Shown piece after piece: positions 7,083 through 14,600 of a stretch of DNA of 17,214 nucleotides. The stretch comes from Treponema sp. UBA4307 (GTDB taxonomy: Bacteria > Spirochaetota > Spirochaetia > Treponematales > Treponemataceae). The DNA lies in contig DGUP01000005.1 of NCBI GenBank assembly GCA_002394685.1, positions 1 to 17,214 of the forward strand, given 5' to 3'. How positions within the stretch are numbered: position 1 is the first letter of the stretch; each line of letters begins with the position of its first letter. The position numbers and the translations under genes are program-made. The notes beneath the pieces are model-generated. The model made no database searches and was not told where the DNA came from. It saw only the letters and a program-made list of their open reading frames with translations.

Positions 7083-7799
7083 TTAGTTTATATTTATTGC
7101 TCCTACATTTGTAGAAACTGTTATGCTTTTTCCACTGTCTGAATTCTGGTTGAAGGAATTGTGCTTAACTTTCTTTGAAGCAACATTAACTGCGCCTACA
7201 TCAGATTCAACATCCATTGAATAGTTGTCCACAGAATCCAGTAAAGAGATGTTGATTGCGCCTACATCTGAATGTGCATCCAGTGAATTGAATTCTACAT
7301 TCTTAATCCGTATAGCGCCAACATCGCTTTTTGTTTTCAGTTTTTTGACTGTCAGGTCTTCCAGATTCATTCCTCCAACATCTGTTGTAATTTCAATTTG
7401 ATTCAGACTGCTGAAGCGGGGCACTGTTATTTCAAGAGTGCACTTTAAATTTGACGGAAGATAATTCACCGGAATATTTTGTGTGACAAAGAGCTGGCCG
7501 TTCTGCAGGGAGATTACCGGCTTTAATATAGATTTTGAGTAAGTGCAGTTTAATCCGTAACTGCTTCCCTGTTTAATGTGGACGGCCATAATGTCTGAAT
7601 CTACTTTTATTGAAGAAAATTCACTCAGTTCTTTTTCAAAATATTTTTTGTTGTCAGAAGTGTCTTCTTCCAAGGTTTCAATCTTTGAACGGCTGAAGGC
7701 TTGCTTAATGGAATTTATGTTACGGTAAATAATTGAACCCATAATACAAACTGCAGTTACTGAAAACAAAATTGTAAGATAAAGCTTTTTCTTTGACAT
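7083..7799 (-). CDS. DUF4097-like putative adhesin-type beta-repeat membrane protein
   Basis: This 238-residue protein has an N-terminal membrane helix at about residues 7-26 and no other. The C-terminal part repeats a short beta-strand unit: TDVGGM, SDVGAI, SDVGAI, SDVGAV and TNVGAI begin near residues 139, 158, 177, 199 and 230. This is typical of the DUF4097 'putative adhesin' fold, a beta-solenoid-like domain that in many bacteria follows a DUF1700 gene. The molecular function of the family is not established. The ATG at 7799 is chosen because GGAGG (7809-7813) precedes it, and because it lies one base after the stop of the upstream DUF1700-like gene, so the two are translationally linked. 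A longer in-frame start at 7835 would overlap that gene and has no better ribosome site. Confidence 0.75.
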   Translation of the reverse strand: MSKKKLYLTILFSVTAVCIMGSIIYRNINSIKQAFSRSKIETLEEDTSDNKKYFEKELSEFSSIKVDSDIMAVHIKQGSSYGLNCTYSKSILKPVISLQNGQLFVTQNIPVNYLPSNLKCTLEITVPRFSSLNQIEITTDVGGMNLEDLTVKKLKTKSDVGAIRIKNVEFNSLDAHSDVGAINISLLDSVDNYSMDVESDVGAVNVASKKVKHNSFNQNSDSGKSITVSTNVGAININ

Positions 7800-7800
7800 A

Positions 7801-8319
7801 TTATTTTTCCTCCAAATCCGAATCATCTTCGTCAACAGTGAGAAGTGATCTGAGTACAGGATAGAAGACTCCTGCTAAAGGCCAGATCATCCATGTAACA
7901 CCCCAGCGAAATGTGAGAAAGCTTAAAGCGAAGTAAATACAGGTTGCTGTTGGCCAGTAAACTTCCATAATAGTTTTGCAGGTTCTGTTTTTGTATTTAA
8001 CTTTTCCTTTTTCTTTTTTACCTGAAGATTTATTTTCCTGACTTTTTGGTTCATCGTGTGCTGCAGCAGAACCCTGGTCATTTGAATTTCTGCTTGAGTT
8101 GAAAACATCATCAATTCCTAAATCCGCAGCCAGTTCTTCCAGATTTCCAAATTCGGAAATAACTGTTCCAATTGCTTCGTTATCGGATTTTCCTTCCTTA
8201 ATGAGTTCGCTGTATTTATCTTCCATCATCTGGCCCAGTTCTTTTTTAGCCTTCAAAACTTTTGCGGTTTGTGGAAGCCCCCTGAACATTGATTCCAAAT
8301 AATTCTTTATTGTGTCCAT
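7801..8319 (-). CDS. DUF1700-like (HAAS-type) membrane protein
   Basis: This 172-residue protein starts with a helical segment of about 70 residues (MDTIKNYLESMFRGLP, then a KKELGQMMEDKYSELIKEGK stretch and ISEFGNLEELAADLGI). This is the characteristic N-terminal helix bundle of DUF1700/HAAS proteins. A polar, low-complexity linker follows (about 72-112). Two closely spaced hydrophobic segments (about 121-137 and 141-158) and an acidic tail complete it. It is shorter than many family members, which have more membrane helices. Family members are usually encoded with a PadR regulator, as here. The ATG at 8319 has AAGGAG (8326-8331) six bases upstream. It lies between padR and the DUF4097-like gene in one operon. 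Confidence 0.7.
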   Translation of the reverse strand: MDTIKNYLESMFRGLPQTAKVLKAKKELGQMMEDKYSELIKEGKSDNEAIGTVISEFGNLEELAADLGIDDVFNSSRNSNDQGSAAAHDEPKSQENKSSGKKEKGKVKYKNRTCKTIMEVYWPTATCIYFALSFLTFRWGVTWMIWPLAGVFYPVLRSLLTVDEDDSDLEEK

Positions 8320-8344
8320 ATTTAACTCCTTCTCAGTAACCCGC

Positions 8345-8695
8345 CTATAATTCTACAGGTACCGGGCTTTTTTCTATAAAGTGCTCAACAACTTCTTTTG
8401 TAAGATTCCATTCGTCGCACTTCTGCTGGTAATAATCTTGTCCCTTTTGCGTAATACGATAGTAGGTTCTTCGTTTGCCGTTTTCTGCTTCCTCTGAATA
8501 GGATTCTATAAATCCATTTGTTTCCATTCGTGTAAAGGCAGAATACAAAGTTGTTTCTTTAATGATGTATTTCTCATTTGTCAGTGCCTTTATATCCTTG
8601 GAAATTTCATATCCATAGGAAGGTTTGTTTTTCAAAAGGTACAAAATCATTGTGTCGTTATACCCTCGTATAACATCACTACTGATAGTAATCAT
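8345..8695 (-). CDS. PadR-family transcriptional regulator
   Basis: This 116-residue winged-helix regulator shows the classical PadR sequence. GYNDTMILYLLKNKPSYGYE begins the first helices, and TLYSAFTRMETNGFIES is the recognition helix and turn. GKRRTYYRITQKGQDYY is the wing, and a short C-terminal helix for dimerisation follows. PadR proteins usually repress their own operon, and some respond to phenolic or antibiotic-like compounds; the ligand here is unknown. The ATG at 8695 is chosen for the GGAGGT site at 8701-8706. The longer in-frame ORF to 8821 would start upstream of the predicted transcript start and overlap the promoter. It is the first gene of the padR - DUF1700 - DUF4097 operon, with only 25 bases to the next gene. 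Confidence 0.9.
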   Translation of the reverse strand: MITISSDVIRGYNDTMILYLLKNKPSYGYEISKDIKALTNEKYIIKETTLYSAFTRMETNGFIESYSEEAENGKRRTYYRITQKGQDYYQQKCDEWNLTKEVVEHFIEKSPVPVEL

Positions 8696-8760
8696 AAATG
8701 ACCTCCAGATTAATGATTCTGTAGTAAATACTTTGACTGTCGATACATTGTCAGACGTTG

Positions 8761-8821
8761 CTATGTTTGTCATAGTACGACTGACGTAGTAAAATATAAT
8801 GCGTAAAAATCCATCTGTCAA
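8761..8821 (-). promoter_or_regulatory. Promoter and candidate PadR operator
   Basis: On the minus strand a consensus TTGACA -35 (8816-8821) and TATATT -10 (8793-8798) are separated by 17 bp. Transcription would start near 8786, giving a leader of about 90 bases before padR. The leader contains the inverted repeat CTATG-TTTGT-CATAG (8761-8775), and just before it a second, weaker TACG-N5-CGTA repeat near 8776-8788. A 5-bp spaced ATG/CAT palindrome is the general form of PadR operators, so autorepression by blocking elongation or initiation is likely. No promoter of comparable quality is visible for the divergent GGDEF gene. Confidence 0.6.
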
Positions 8822-8947
8822 GAAAAAGTCAAAAAAAATCAGAAAAAGTGCAAATTTTCCTCTAGAAATAAAAAAATAATGGCGAATTTTAATATGTGGA
8901 TATATTATTTAAATAAGTTACTTGATTTGAAGTCTGGAGAGAGAAAA

Positions 8948-11305
8948 ATGTCTAAAAAAACGCAGGTGCTGGGACTTTTACGACCAGAAGAATACCCTGA
9001 AAGTCAAAGAAAACTTGTAGAAGATTTTAATAGTAAACTTATTGCTCTTGATGGTGAAAAGTCCAGACTTACTATGACTGTTTCCAAAAAGGAACAGGAA
9101 AGACAGGTCAAAATTACAAATGTTGTCCGTATATACAATATCAACATCACCAGAAACCTGATTGAAGACGAAATTTACGATTACAGAAATAATAAAGGTC
9201 ATGCACTTCTTAAACAGATGAATCTGCCTATTCCGTGCCCTCTTAAGGATTTTGTCCGGAAAAGCAGTGAACAGATTATTGGAAAAAAAGCTCTTGAAGA
9301 TTACAGAAATTATTTTAATCAGAACCGTATTCTTGAAGAGTTCGATAAGGGAAATATTAATCAATCTTTTGAATATGAAGTAGTATATGACGAGGATAAT
9401 TCTCTTCACGCAATTCAGCATACGATGATTCTCCAGAGGGAACAAAGCACCAATGACATAATTGCAATGTGCAGTGCCCGTGATATTACAGCCGTCACTC
9501 AGTCCAGGCGTCAGCTTGTTGCAGCACAGGAAAGTGTGGAGAGGGGGCTTTTTGTAATTGAAGGATTGATGAAGGATTTTTATTCCATCTGGCTTATCAA
9601 CAAAAATACAATGGAAATGACTCTCTTTAAGGCCGGTGATGATCCTGAAATGAAGAAAAGAGTTTCCCGCCTGGTTGAAATTGGAAACTATAATCAGGGG
9701 ATTATTGAATACGCGGATAATTATATTGTTCCTCAGGACAGGGAAAGAGTTTTGCGTGAAGTAGTTCCCGGTGCAATCATAGAGAATCTTAAGAACAATG
9801 ATACTTATACAATAAATTTTTCCCGCATAGATGAATTTGGAAAATCCAGCTATCATCAAATGATTTTTACTGACACCCATTCAGAATTTTTTGTAATGGC
9901 TTTCAGGGATGTGGATAAACTTGTTCGCAGTCAGATTGAAAATATTTCCAGGGAAATGCTCCTGAAGGAATATGAATCAGATTTCCTTTCCATGGAATTA
10001 ATTCACAGAGCGCTGGGATCGGGTTCCTGCGGCATGCTTTTTAATGTGGACAATGAAATCACTTCCAGCTATTACAGCAACACTTTCCGCCATATGCTGG
10101 GCTACGAAGGTAAGGAAGATTTTCCTGAGGCCTTTGAGTCATGGACAGATTTGCTTTACGGAGAAGATAAAGATAGAGTTTTAAATGCCTACTGGGATGC
10201 GGTCAAGGATTACAGTGGAAAGACAAACTTTAATGTGGAATACAGAATTTATACAAAAGACAGAGGCCTTCGCTGGTTTCAAATGCTGGGGTCTTTTTCC
10301 AGAAGAGAAGATGGTTCTCCACTGAAGTTTGTTGGACTTTTAATGGATATTCAGAAAAAGAAGAATTCAGAATTTGACCTCCTTGAACAGTTGAAGATTG
10401 TTGAGGCTTTGAGTAACGACTATCTTAATGTTTATAAAGTTAATGCTAAAACAAGAAGCGTTTCAATTATCAAACTTGACGGATATGTTACGGCGGGTAT
10501 TTCAAAAGATAACAAAGCTCTGGTTTACCCTTACGATGCCGTTTACCGCCAGTACATTAAGGATCGTGTTTTTGATGCAGATAAAGAATCAATGCTGCAT
10601 GAAATAAGTCTGGATGTTATAAAGGAAAAACTCGCTGATTCAAAAGAGTATGTTTCTTCATATCGTGCAGTTGTTGAAGGTCAGGTTCAGTATTATCAGT
10701 TTAAGTATGTTCGTCTTGATAATGAGCCTGGAAATGATCCTATAATTCTGGCTGGTTTTAAGAATATTGATGCAATCGTTAAAGCGGAAAGAGAAAGAGA
10801 GTCCCTTATCCATCTGTCTGAAACTGACCAGATGACAGGTTTGTTTAACAGAGTAAGCGGTCAGAATAAAACTGTGTCGGAACTGGCAAGTCTTAAGGGT
10901 GGACTCTTTATCATAATGGATATTAACCACTTTAAGCTTTTCAATGACACTTACGGACATCTGGCCGGGGATAATGTTATTATTGCCTTTGCAAATATTA
11001 TCCGGGAAGTTTTCAGGGAACAGGATATTAAGTTCAGACTGGGAGGAGATGAATTTGCAATCTTTATTCCAGGGAACAGTAAAAAAGATGTGGCTGTAAA
11101 TCTTACAACACGTTTTTCGGAAAGTCTGGATAATTTGAATATTGAAGAGGTCAAGGGTACAAAAGTAAGCGCCAGTATTGGTGTTGGAATTATTCCCCCT
11201 GACTGTAAAATTGATTTTCAGAAACTTTATAGTGAAGTAGATGCGGCTGTTTACCAGAGCAAAAGAGATTCAACTTCTACAAAAGTAACTTACATAAATT
11301 ATTAG
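8948..11305 (+). CDS. PAS-domain diguanylate cyclase (GGDEF protein)
   Basis: This 785-residue soluble protein would make cyclic di-GMP from two GTP molecules. The C-terminal GGDEF domain runs from about 620 to 785. The family signature TDQMTGLFNR is at 626-635, and the intact catalytic loop RLGGDEF has GGDEF at 699-703. RxxD at 690-693, five residues ahead of GGDEF, is a product-inhibition I-site. A clear PAS domain of the PAS_3 type lies at about 355-480 (W.. R.. pattern ending in VGLLMDIQKKK). Sequence on both sides (about 60-350 and 490-610) looks PAS-like, with segments ending in SARDIT, AFRDVD and AGFKNID that resemble PAS ends. No membrane helix or EAL domain is present, so it senses something in the cytoplasm. 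The ATG at 8948 has GGAGA (8936-8940); the in-frame ATG at 8879 has no ribosome site. Confidence 0.9.
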   Translation: MSKKTQVLGLLRPEEYPESQRKLVEDFNSKLIALDGEKSRLTMTVSKKEQERQVKITNVVRIYNINITRNLIEDEIYDYRNNKGHALLKQMNLPIPCPLKDFVRKSSEQIIGKKALEDYRNYFNQNRILEEFDKGNINQSFEYEVVYDEDNSLHAIQHTMILQREQSTNDIIAMCSARDITAVTQSRRQLVAAQESVERGLFVIEGLMKDFYSIWLINKNTMEMTLFKAGDDPEMKKRVSRLVEIGNYNQGIIEYADNYIVPQDRERVLREVVPGAIIENLKNNDTYTINFSRIDEFGKSSYHQMIFTDTHSEFFVMAFRDVDKLVRSQIENISREMLLKEYESDFLSMELIHRALGSGSCGMLFNVDNEITSSYYSNTFRHMLGYEGKEDFPEAFESWTDLLYGEDKDRVLNAYWDAVKDYSGKTNFNVEYRIYTKDRGLRWFQMLGSFSRREDGSPLKFVGLLMDIQKKKNSEFDLLEQLKIVEALSNDYLNVYKVNAKTRSVSIIKLDGYVTAGISKDNKALVYPYDAVYRQYIKDRVFDADKESMLHEISLDVIKEKLADSKEYVSSYRAVVEGQVQYYQFKYVRLDNEPGNDPIILAGFKNIDAIVKAERERESLIHLSETDQMTGLFNRVSGQNKTVSELASLKGGLFIIMDINHFKLFNDTYGHLAGDNVIIAFANIIREVFREQDIKFRLGGDEFAIFIPGNSKKDVAVNLTTRFSESLDNLNIEEVKGTKVSASIGVGIIPPDCKIDFQKLYSEVDAAVYQSKRDSTSTKVTYINY

Positions 11306-11347
11306 GTCTGGATGATGAGAAGTTGTGTCCAGATACCTGATTTTTTT
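11304..11347 (+). terminator. Intrinsic terminator after the GGDEF gene
   Basis: AGGT + CTGGA (11304-11312) pairs with TCCAG + ACCT (11328-11338) with a 2-base bulge, and seven Ts follow at 11341-11347. It begins inside the stop codon of the GGDEF gene and separates it from the next promoter. Confidence 0.65.
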
Positions 11348-11376
11348 ACGAAAAAAATTATTTGGGACGGTAAAAA

Positions 11377-11431
11377 ATCCACATAAATTCCACAAACATT
11401 CCTTATTCATTCCACTGCACCTGTATATATT
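11377..11431 (+). promoter_or_regulatory. Phased TTCC-repeat promoter, copy B
   Basis: Four (T/A)TCC units start at 11377, 11388, 11399 and 11410, exactly 11 bp apart; three extend to TCCAC. The -10 TATATT (11426-11431) begins 16 bp after the fourth unit, the same spacing as in copy A. The normal -35 position reads TTATTC, so the promoter probably needs an activator bound to the repeats. The predicted start is near 11438, about 61 bases before the small exported protein gene. Confidence 0.65.
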
Positions 11432-11445
11432 TTGTTCAGACACAG

Positions 11446-11465
11446 GGAATTAAATATTTAATTCC
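11446..11465. promoter_or_regulatory. Perfect 20-bp palindrome in the leader
   Basis: GGAATTAAATATTTAATTCC is fully self-complementary. It lies about 8 to 27 bases downstream of the start predicted from copy B and upstream of the ribosome site. It could be a repressor operator acting as a roadblock, or a loopless inverted repeat with an RNA role. It does not resemble the palindrome before the xylosidase gene. Confidence 0.45.
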
Positions 11466-11498
11466 AATCAAACAAAATATTTTTTATGAGGTGATATT

Positions 11499-11867
11499 AT
11501 GAATAAACTTTTTCCAATCGTATTAGCTGCTTTAACAATGACAGCCGGAACAGCTTTTGCTGCTGAATCAAAAGAGCCTGAATATAATCTGGCCCGTCGT
11601 GAAGCTCTTGAAAAGGAAGCTGCAAAAAATCCTGTAGAAGAATTAAGTGCTGCTGAAAAGAAGGCCATTGAAGAAGCAAACATGACTCCTACTCAGAGGG
11701 GCAAGTTCTATGCTTACCTTACAAGCATTGGTGTTGACCCTTTTGAAGCTCCTGCTGAAGATTCCAGAAGCGAGGAAGAAATTCGTATTTCAGAATTTAA
11801 TTCAATGAGTGAAGTTCAGCGTCTTAAGTTTCTTGATTACTTAAACAAAACCGGCCAGTTGAACTAA
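11499..11867 (+). CDS. Small exported protein with an internal duplication, unknown function
   Basis: This 122-residue protein has a clear signal peptide: MNK, a hydrophobic core to about residue 18, and an AFA-type cleavage site after Ala21. The mature part of about 101 residues is very rich in charge and predicted helical. It contains two related segments 41 residues apart: MTPTQRGKFYAYLTSIG (62-78) and MSEVQRLKFLDYLNKTG (103-119). They share M, QR, KF, YL and G at the same offsets, so this is an old internal duplication. I do not recognise the family. With no lipobox and no membrane anchor it should be free in the periplasm or secreted. Translation is likely strong, with GAGGTGA ending four bases before the ATG. 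Control by the phased-repeat promoter and the leader palindrome suggests that it is induced by a specific signal. It is a single-gene transcript with its own terminator. Confidence 0.8.
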   Translation: MNKLFPIVLAALTMTAGTAFAAESKEPEYNLARREALEKEAAKNPVEELSAAEKKAIEEANMTPTQRGKFYAYLTSIGVDPFEAPAEDSRSEEEIRISEFNSMSEVQRLKFLDYLNKTGQLN

Positions 11868-11898
11868 TCTAAAAAAAAATCCTCCTATTGAACATATA

Positions 11899-11947
11899 AT
11901 CCCGCACTGTGAAGTAGAGTACATTTCACAGATGCGGGATTTTTTTA
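11899..11947 (+). terminator. Strong intrinsic terminator
   Basis: ATCCCGCA + CTGTGAA (11899-11913) pairs with TTCACAG + TGCGGGAT (11925-11940) with one bulged base, followed by seven Ts (11941-11947). It ends the small exported protein transcript. The stem could also serve the phosphoglycerol transferase gene from the other side. The 56 bases between it and that gene hold only a small GGCT/AGCC stem and T-runs. Confidence 0.85.
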
Positions 11948-12003
11948 TTAAGTAGGCTTTGTTTCAGCCAAATTTTTTTTGCAATTTTTTTTTGCCACAA
12001 ACT

Positions 12004-13806
12004 TTATTCGTCTTCATAAATCATGCTTTCATACTGAATGTTTCTGTTCATGATTTCTTTATTTATGTAATCCTCTGAATATCGTTCGCATAAAGTTTTT
12101 TCTTCACTGAATAAGTTTACTCCTAAGCCCAGTCTGTTCTGGGGTATTTCACAGCCAAGTGCGGCAAGAATTGTAGGGTACATATCGAATGAAGAAAATT
12201 TTCTGTTCTTGAAATTATCTGAACTTGTTACAGGAGTTGCATTGATGAAAATATCCAGCCAGCGTCTTGGATTTCCGTCCATTGTATTCAGTTCATTCTT
12301 TTGTCTGTGACTTGTAAGGTAGGCATTGTTATCAAAAGGAGTGTTCTCTTCATTTGCCATAAATAAATGGTCGCCCATAATTACAATTGTTGTGTCTTCA
12401 TACCATTCCTGCTCCCGACACCATTCAAGAAAATCATAAACCATCTGGTCTGCACAAAGTATTGTATTTTTAATAGGCATGTCTTCTGTTTGCGGACAGT
12501 CTTCACATTGCCAGCCAGAGGGGATGTGTGTATCAACGGTGAGCAGTCCGAACATAAAAGGTTTGTCTTCTTTTGACAGATTGTTTAATTCATTTTTTGC
12601 AAACCGGTATAGTTTTTTATCTTCAAATCCCCAGAATACAGAATAGTCCTGAGGCAGCATTCCATTTTCCTTGTACCAGGCTATATCATGTACCTGAATG
12701 TTTCCGTGTGTTTCCAGAAGGGCATCTCTTCCTGCAAAGTGTTTATCGCTTCCAAAAATGAAAAGCTGATTGTATCCGTTGTGGTCAAGAATGTCTGTTA
12801 AGGTAACCGCTCCAGGTAGAAAATATGAATGATCATGATTATTTGAGCCCGGAAGATTGTAAGGCAAACCTGCAAATTTTGAAGTCATTGCAGCAATAGT
12901 CCAGCCTGTACCGGACAACTCTGTTCCGCCGCCCAATTTTTCTGTGTTGGAAAAATGAATGTTTTCTTCAGCAATTTTAGTAAGGTGAGAAATGAGATTT
13001 CTTTTCATTACACCGCAGTTCTCTTTATCAGCAAAGGAACTTTCCATGGATTCCATTAAAATAATTATCAGGTTTTTCTTTTTTTCCGGAAAGATAATGT
13101 TGTCATATTCCGGAACTTTGTATTCCGTACGATAGAATTCTGAATCAGCAGCAGGAACAGAATATTTTTTAATAAGGGCGGAATATTCTCCTAATTGTAA
13201 ATCCTTTGAAAAATCAAATACAGAGCAAAGTAAAATGATTATTCCAAATACAAAATATAAAAGATTTATGTTTATCCGTTTTATTCTTCTTGAAGAAATG
13301 AATGATGAATTGTTTTTCTTTTGAATAAAAAATGTAAGTAGAAAAAAGACAATAGAAATTATAAGAGCTGCAAAAAAGATTCCTCCTGCTTCAAAATAAA
13401 TTTCTTTATCAATTTCTGCACCTTTAACATTAGTCAGTGTAAGGTATGTAATCTCCGGCTGGTCCAGGGGAAAACGGTCATAGGCCCATTTTTTCAGAAT
13501 CAAAATAAAAAGTGAAATAAAATAACAGACCCAGCCGGCAATTAAAAATGGCATAGTTCTTTTTGAAAAAGAGTCTTCACTTTTCTGGATTTTAAGCACT
13601 TTTTTTAAAAGTATGGCAAAAAGAAATCCTGCTGAAAGAAAGGCAAATGTTTTAATAAACAATAAAAGTGTAAGAATCGAAAAGTGTTGAAGTGTAAATA
13701 AACGTTCCTGAATGCTTCCTTTTATTCCATATAATATTAAAAGTGCTGAAAAAAGAAGAATAATAATGTGTAAATAATAAAACCCTCTTTCCTTATTTTG
13801 ATACAA
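12004..13806 (-). CDS. LtaS/OpgB-type phosphoglycerol transferase (sulfatase-fold membrane enzyme)
   Basis: This 600-residue protein has five predicted membrane helices (about 8-28, 42-68, 86-104, 142-162 and 180-198) and a large extracytoplasmic sulfatase-fold domain from about 240. This is the layout of lipoteichoic acid synthase and of OpgB/MdoB. Metal- and substrate-binding segments are visible: LIIILMESMESS (Glu252), the active-site region SGTGWTIAAM (Thr300 and Thr303; in this OpgB-like form one of them should be the nucleophile), FGSDKHF (Asp354, His356), DTHIP (His427) and MGDHLFM (Asp479, His480). Such enzymes move phosphoglycerol, or a related phospho-group, from phospholipid to a glycan or glycolipid outside the membrane. 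The acceptor here is unknown; classical lipoteichoic acid is not expected in a spirochaete. The start is TTG at 13806, supported by GGAGG (13813-13817) at six bases. Confidence 0.82.
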   Translation of the reverse strand: MYQNKERGFYYLHIIILLFSALLILYGIKGSIQERLFTLQHFSILTLLLFIKTFAFLSAGFLFAILLKKVLKIQKSEDSFSKRTMPFLIAGWVCYFISLFILILKKWAYDRFPLDQPEITYLTLTNVKGAEIDKEIYFEAGGIFFAALIISIVFFLLTFFIQKKNNSSFISSRRIKRININLLYFVFGIIILLCSVFDFSKDLQLGEYSALIKKYSVPAADSEFYRTEYKVPEYDNIIFPEKKKNLIIILMESMESSFADKENCGVMKRNLISHLTKIAEENIHFSNTEKLGGGTELSGTGWTIAAMTSKFAGLPYNLPGSNNHDHSYFLPGAVTLTDILDHNGYNQLFIFGSDKHFAGRDALLETHGNIQVHDIAWYKENGMLPQDYSVFWGFEDKKLYRFAKNELNNLSKEDKPFMFGLLTVDTHIPSGWQCEDCPQTEDMPIKNTILCADQMVYDFLEWCREQEWYEDTTIVIMGDHLFMANEENTPFDNNAYLTSHRQKNELNTMDGNPRRWLDIFINATPVTSSDNFKNRKFSSFDMYPTILAALGCEIPQNRLGLGVNLFSEEKTLCERYSEDYINKEIMNRNIQYESMIYEDE

Positions 13807-13827
13807 ATTTTTCCTCCAGTAACAAAT

Positions 13828-13856
13828 ATTATACTCCCCTTGAAAAAATCATGTAA
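13828..13856 (-). promoter_or_regulatory. Promoter of the phosphoglycerol transferase gene
   Basis: A perfect TATAAT lies on the minus strand at 13828-13833. The -35 is poor (TTACAT, 17 bp upstream). The predicted start near 13821 leaves a leader of about 15 bases that holds the GGAGG site. This transcript diverges from the response regulator gene. Confidence 0.5.
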
Positions 13857-13885
13857 TAAAAAAATTGTTTTTTTATTTTTCCAGA

Positions 13886-13914
13886 TTCTTTTCACTTGAA
13901 AAAAGTGCTATACT
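13886..13914 (+). promoter_or_regulatory. Extended -10 promoter of the two-component operon
   Basis: TGC-TATACT (13906-13914) is an extended -10, with only a weak -35 (TTCTTT, 13886-13891) 17 bp upstream. A small inverted repeat, CACTT-N5-AAGTG, abuts the -10 at about 13893-13907. The -10 ends five bases before the ATG at 13920, so the predicted transcript begins at the start codon. GAGG at 13915-13918 is too close to the ATG to act as a Shine-Dalgarno site. Confidence 0.5.
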
Positions 13915-13919
13915 GAGGT

Positions 13920-14600
13920 ATGGCAAGAATTCTTGTTACTGATGACGAAATTGATATTTATGACTTGATTAAAGGGTATGCCAGCCGGGAAGGTCACACT
14001 TGTGTTCATGCTAAGAATGGTCTGGAAGCCGTTGAATTTTGTAAAACTGAAAACTTCGATCTTATTATTATGGACGTAATGATGGATCAGATGGACGGTT
14101 TTACCGCAACAAAAGAAATTTATAAGACAAAAAAAATTCCTGTAATAATGCTTACGGCTTTAGGCGCTGAATATGACAAACTGCACGGTTACGATTTAGG
14201 TATTGAAGATTATGTAGTAAAGCCCTTCTCTGTCAGGGAACTTATGGCTAGAATTAATGTGGTTCTCAGACGTGGTGGAAATGATTTATCTTCTCAAAAG
14301 GATGATTTTCTTGTACTTGGAAATTTACGGATTGATAAATCTGGTCGTAATGTGTTTGCTGAAAATAAAAAAGTTGATCTTACTGTAAAAGAATTTGAAC
14401 TGCTGGAATATTTTGCTGATCACAAAGGGCAGGCTCTTACCCGTTCCCAGATTTTGAACGGAGTGTGGGGAGAGGGCTACTATCTTGATGATAGAAATGT
14501 GGACTGGCAGGTTAAACTTTTACGAAAAAAACTTGGCAAAAATTGTAATTATATAGAGACACTTCGTGGGGTAGGGTATAAATTTGAAATCGAAGAATAG
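13920..14600 (+). CDS. OmpR/PhoB-family response regulator
   Basis: This 226-residue DNA-binding response regulator has a receiver domain (about 1-120) with the full catalytic set: acidic pair Asp8/Asp9, phospho-acceptor Asp52 (IIMDVMMD), Thr79 (MLTA) and Lys101 (VVKPFS). The C-terminal winged helix (about 130-224) ends in the family signature LRKKLGKN..YIETLRGVGYKF. On phosphorylation such proteins dimerise and bind direct repeats of about 11 bp. The histidine kinase gene overlaps its end by 17 bases, so the two form a cognate pair. The start ATG is the only good one, though it lacks a usable ribosome site and may be translated from a leaderless mRNA. The regulated genes are unknown; the phased TTCC sites in this window are candidates only by architecture. 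Confidence 0.93.
   Translation: MARILVTDDEIDIYDLIKGYASREGHTCVHAKNGLEAVEFCKTENFDLIIMDVMMDQMDGFTATKEIYKTKKIPVIMLTALGAEYDKLHGYDLGIEDYVVKPFSVRELMARINVVLRRGGNDLSSQKDDFLVLGNLRIDKSGRNVFAENKKVDLTVKEFELLEYFADHKGQALTRSQILNGVWGEGYYLDDRNVDWQVKLLRKKLGKNCNYIETLRGVGYKFEIEE

Noticed and set aside
7120..7400. Repeated DNA with a 'gcgcctacatc' core
   Set aside because: The repeats simply encode the SDVGA units of the DUF4097-like protein; they are not a separate DNA element or CRISPR.
8978..9880. A 300-codon open frame on the minus strand inside the GGDEF gene
   Set aside because: It runs opposite a gene with clear domain signatures, has no ribosome site and its product is rich in Ile, Phe and Asn with no domain. 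It is an antisense shadow.
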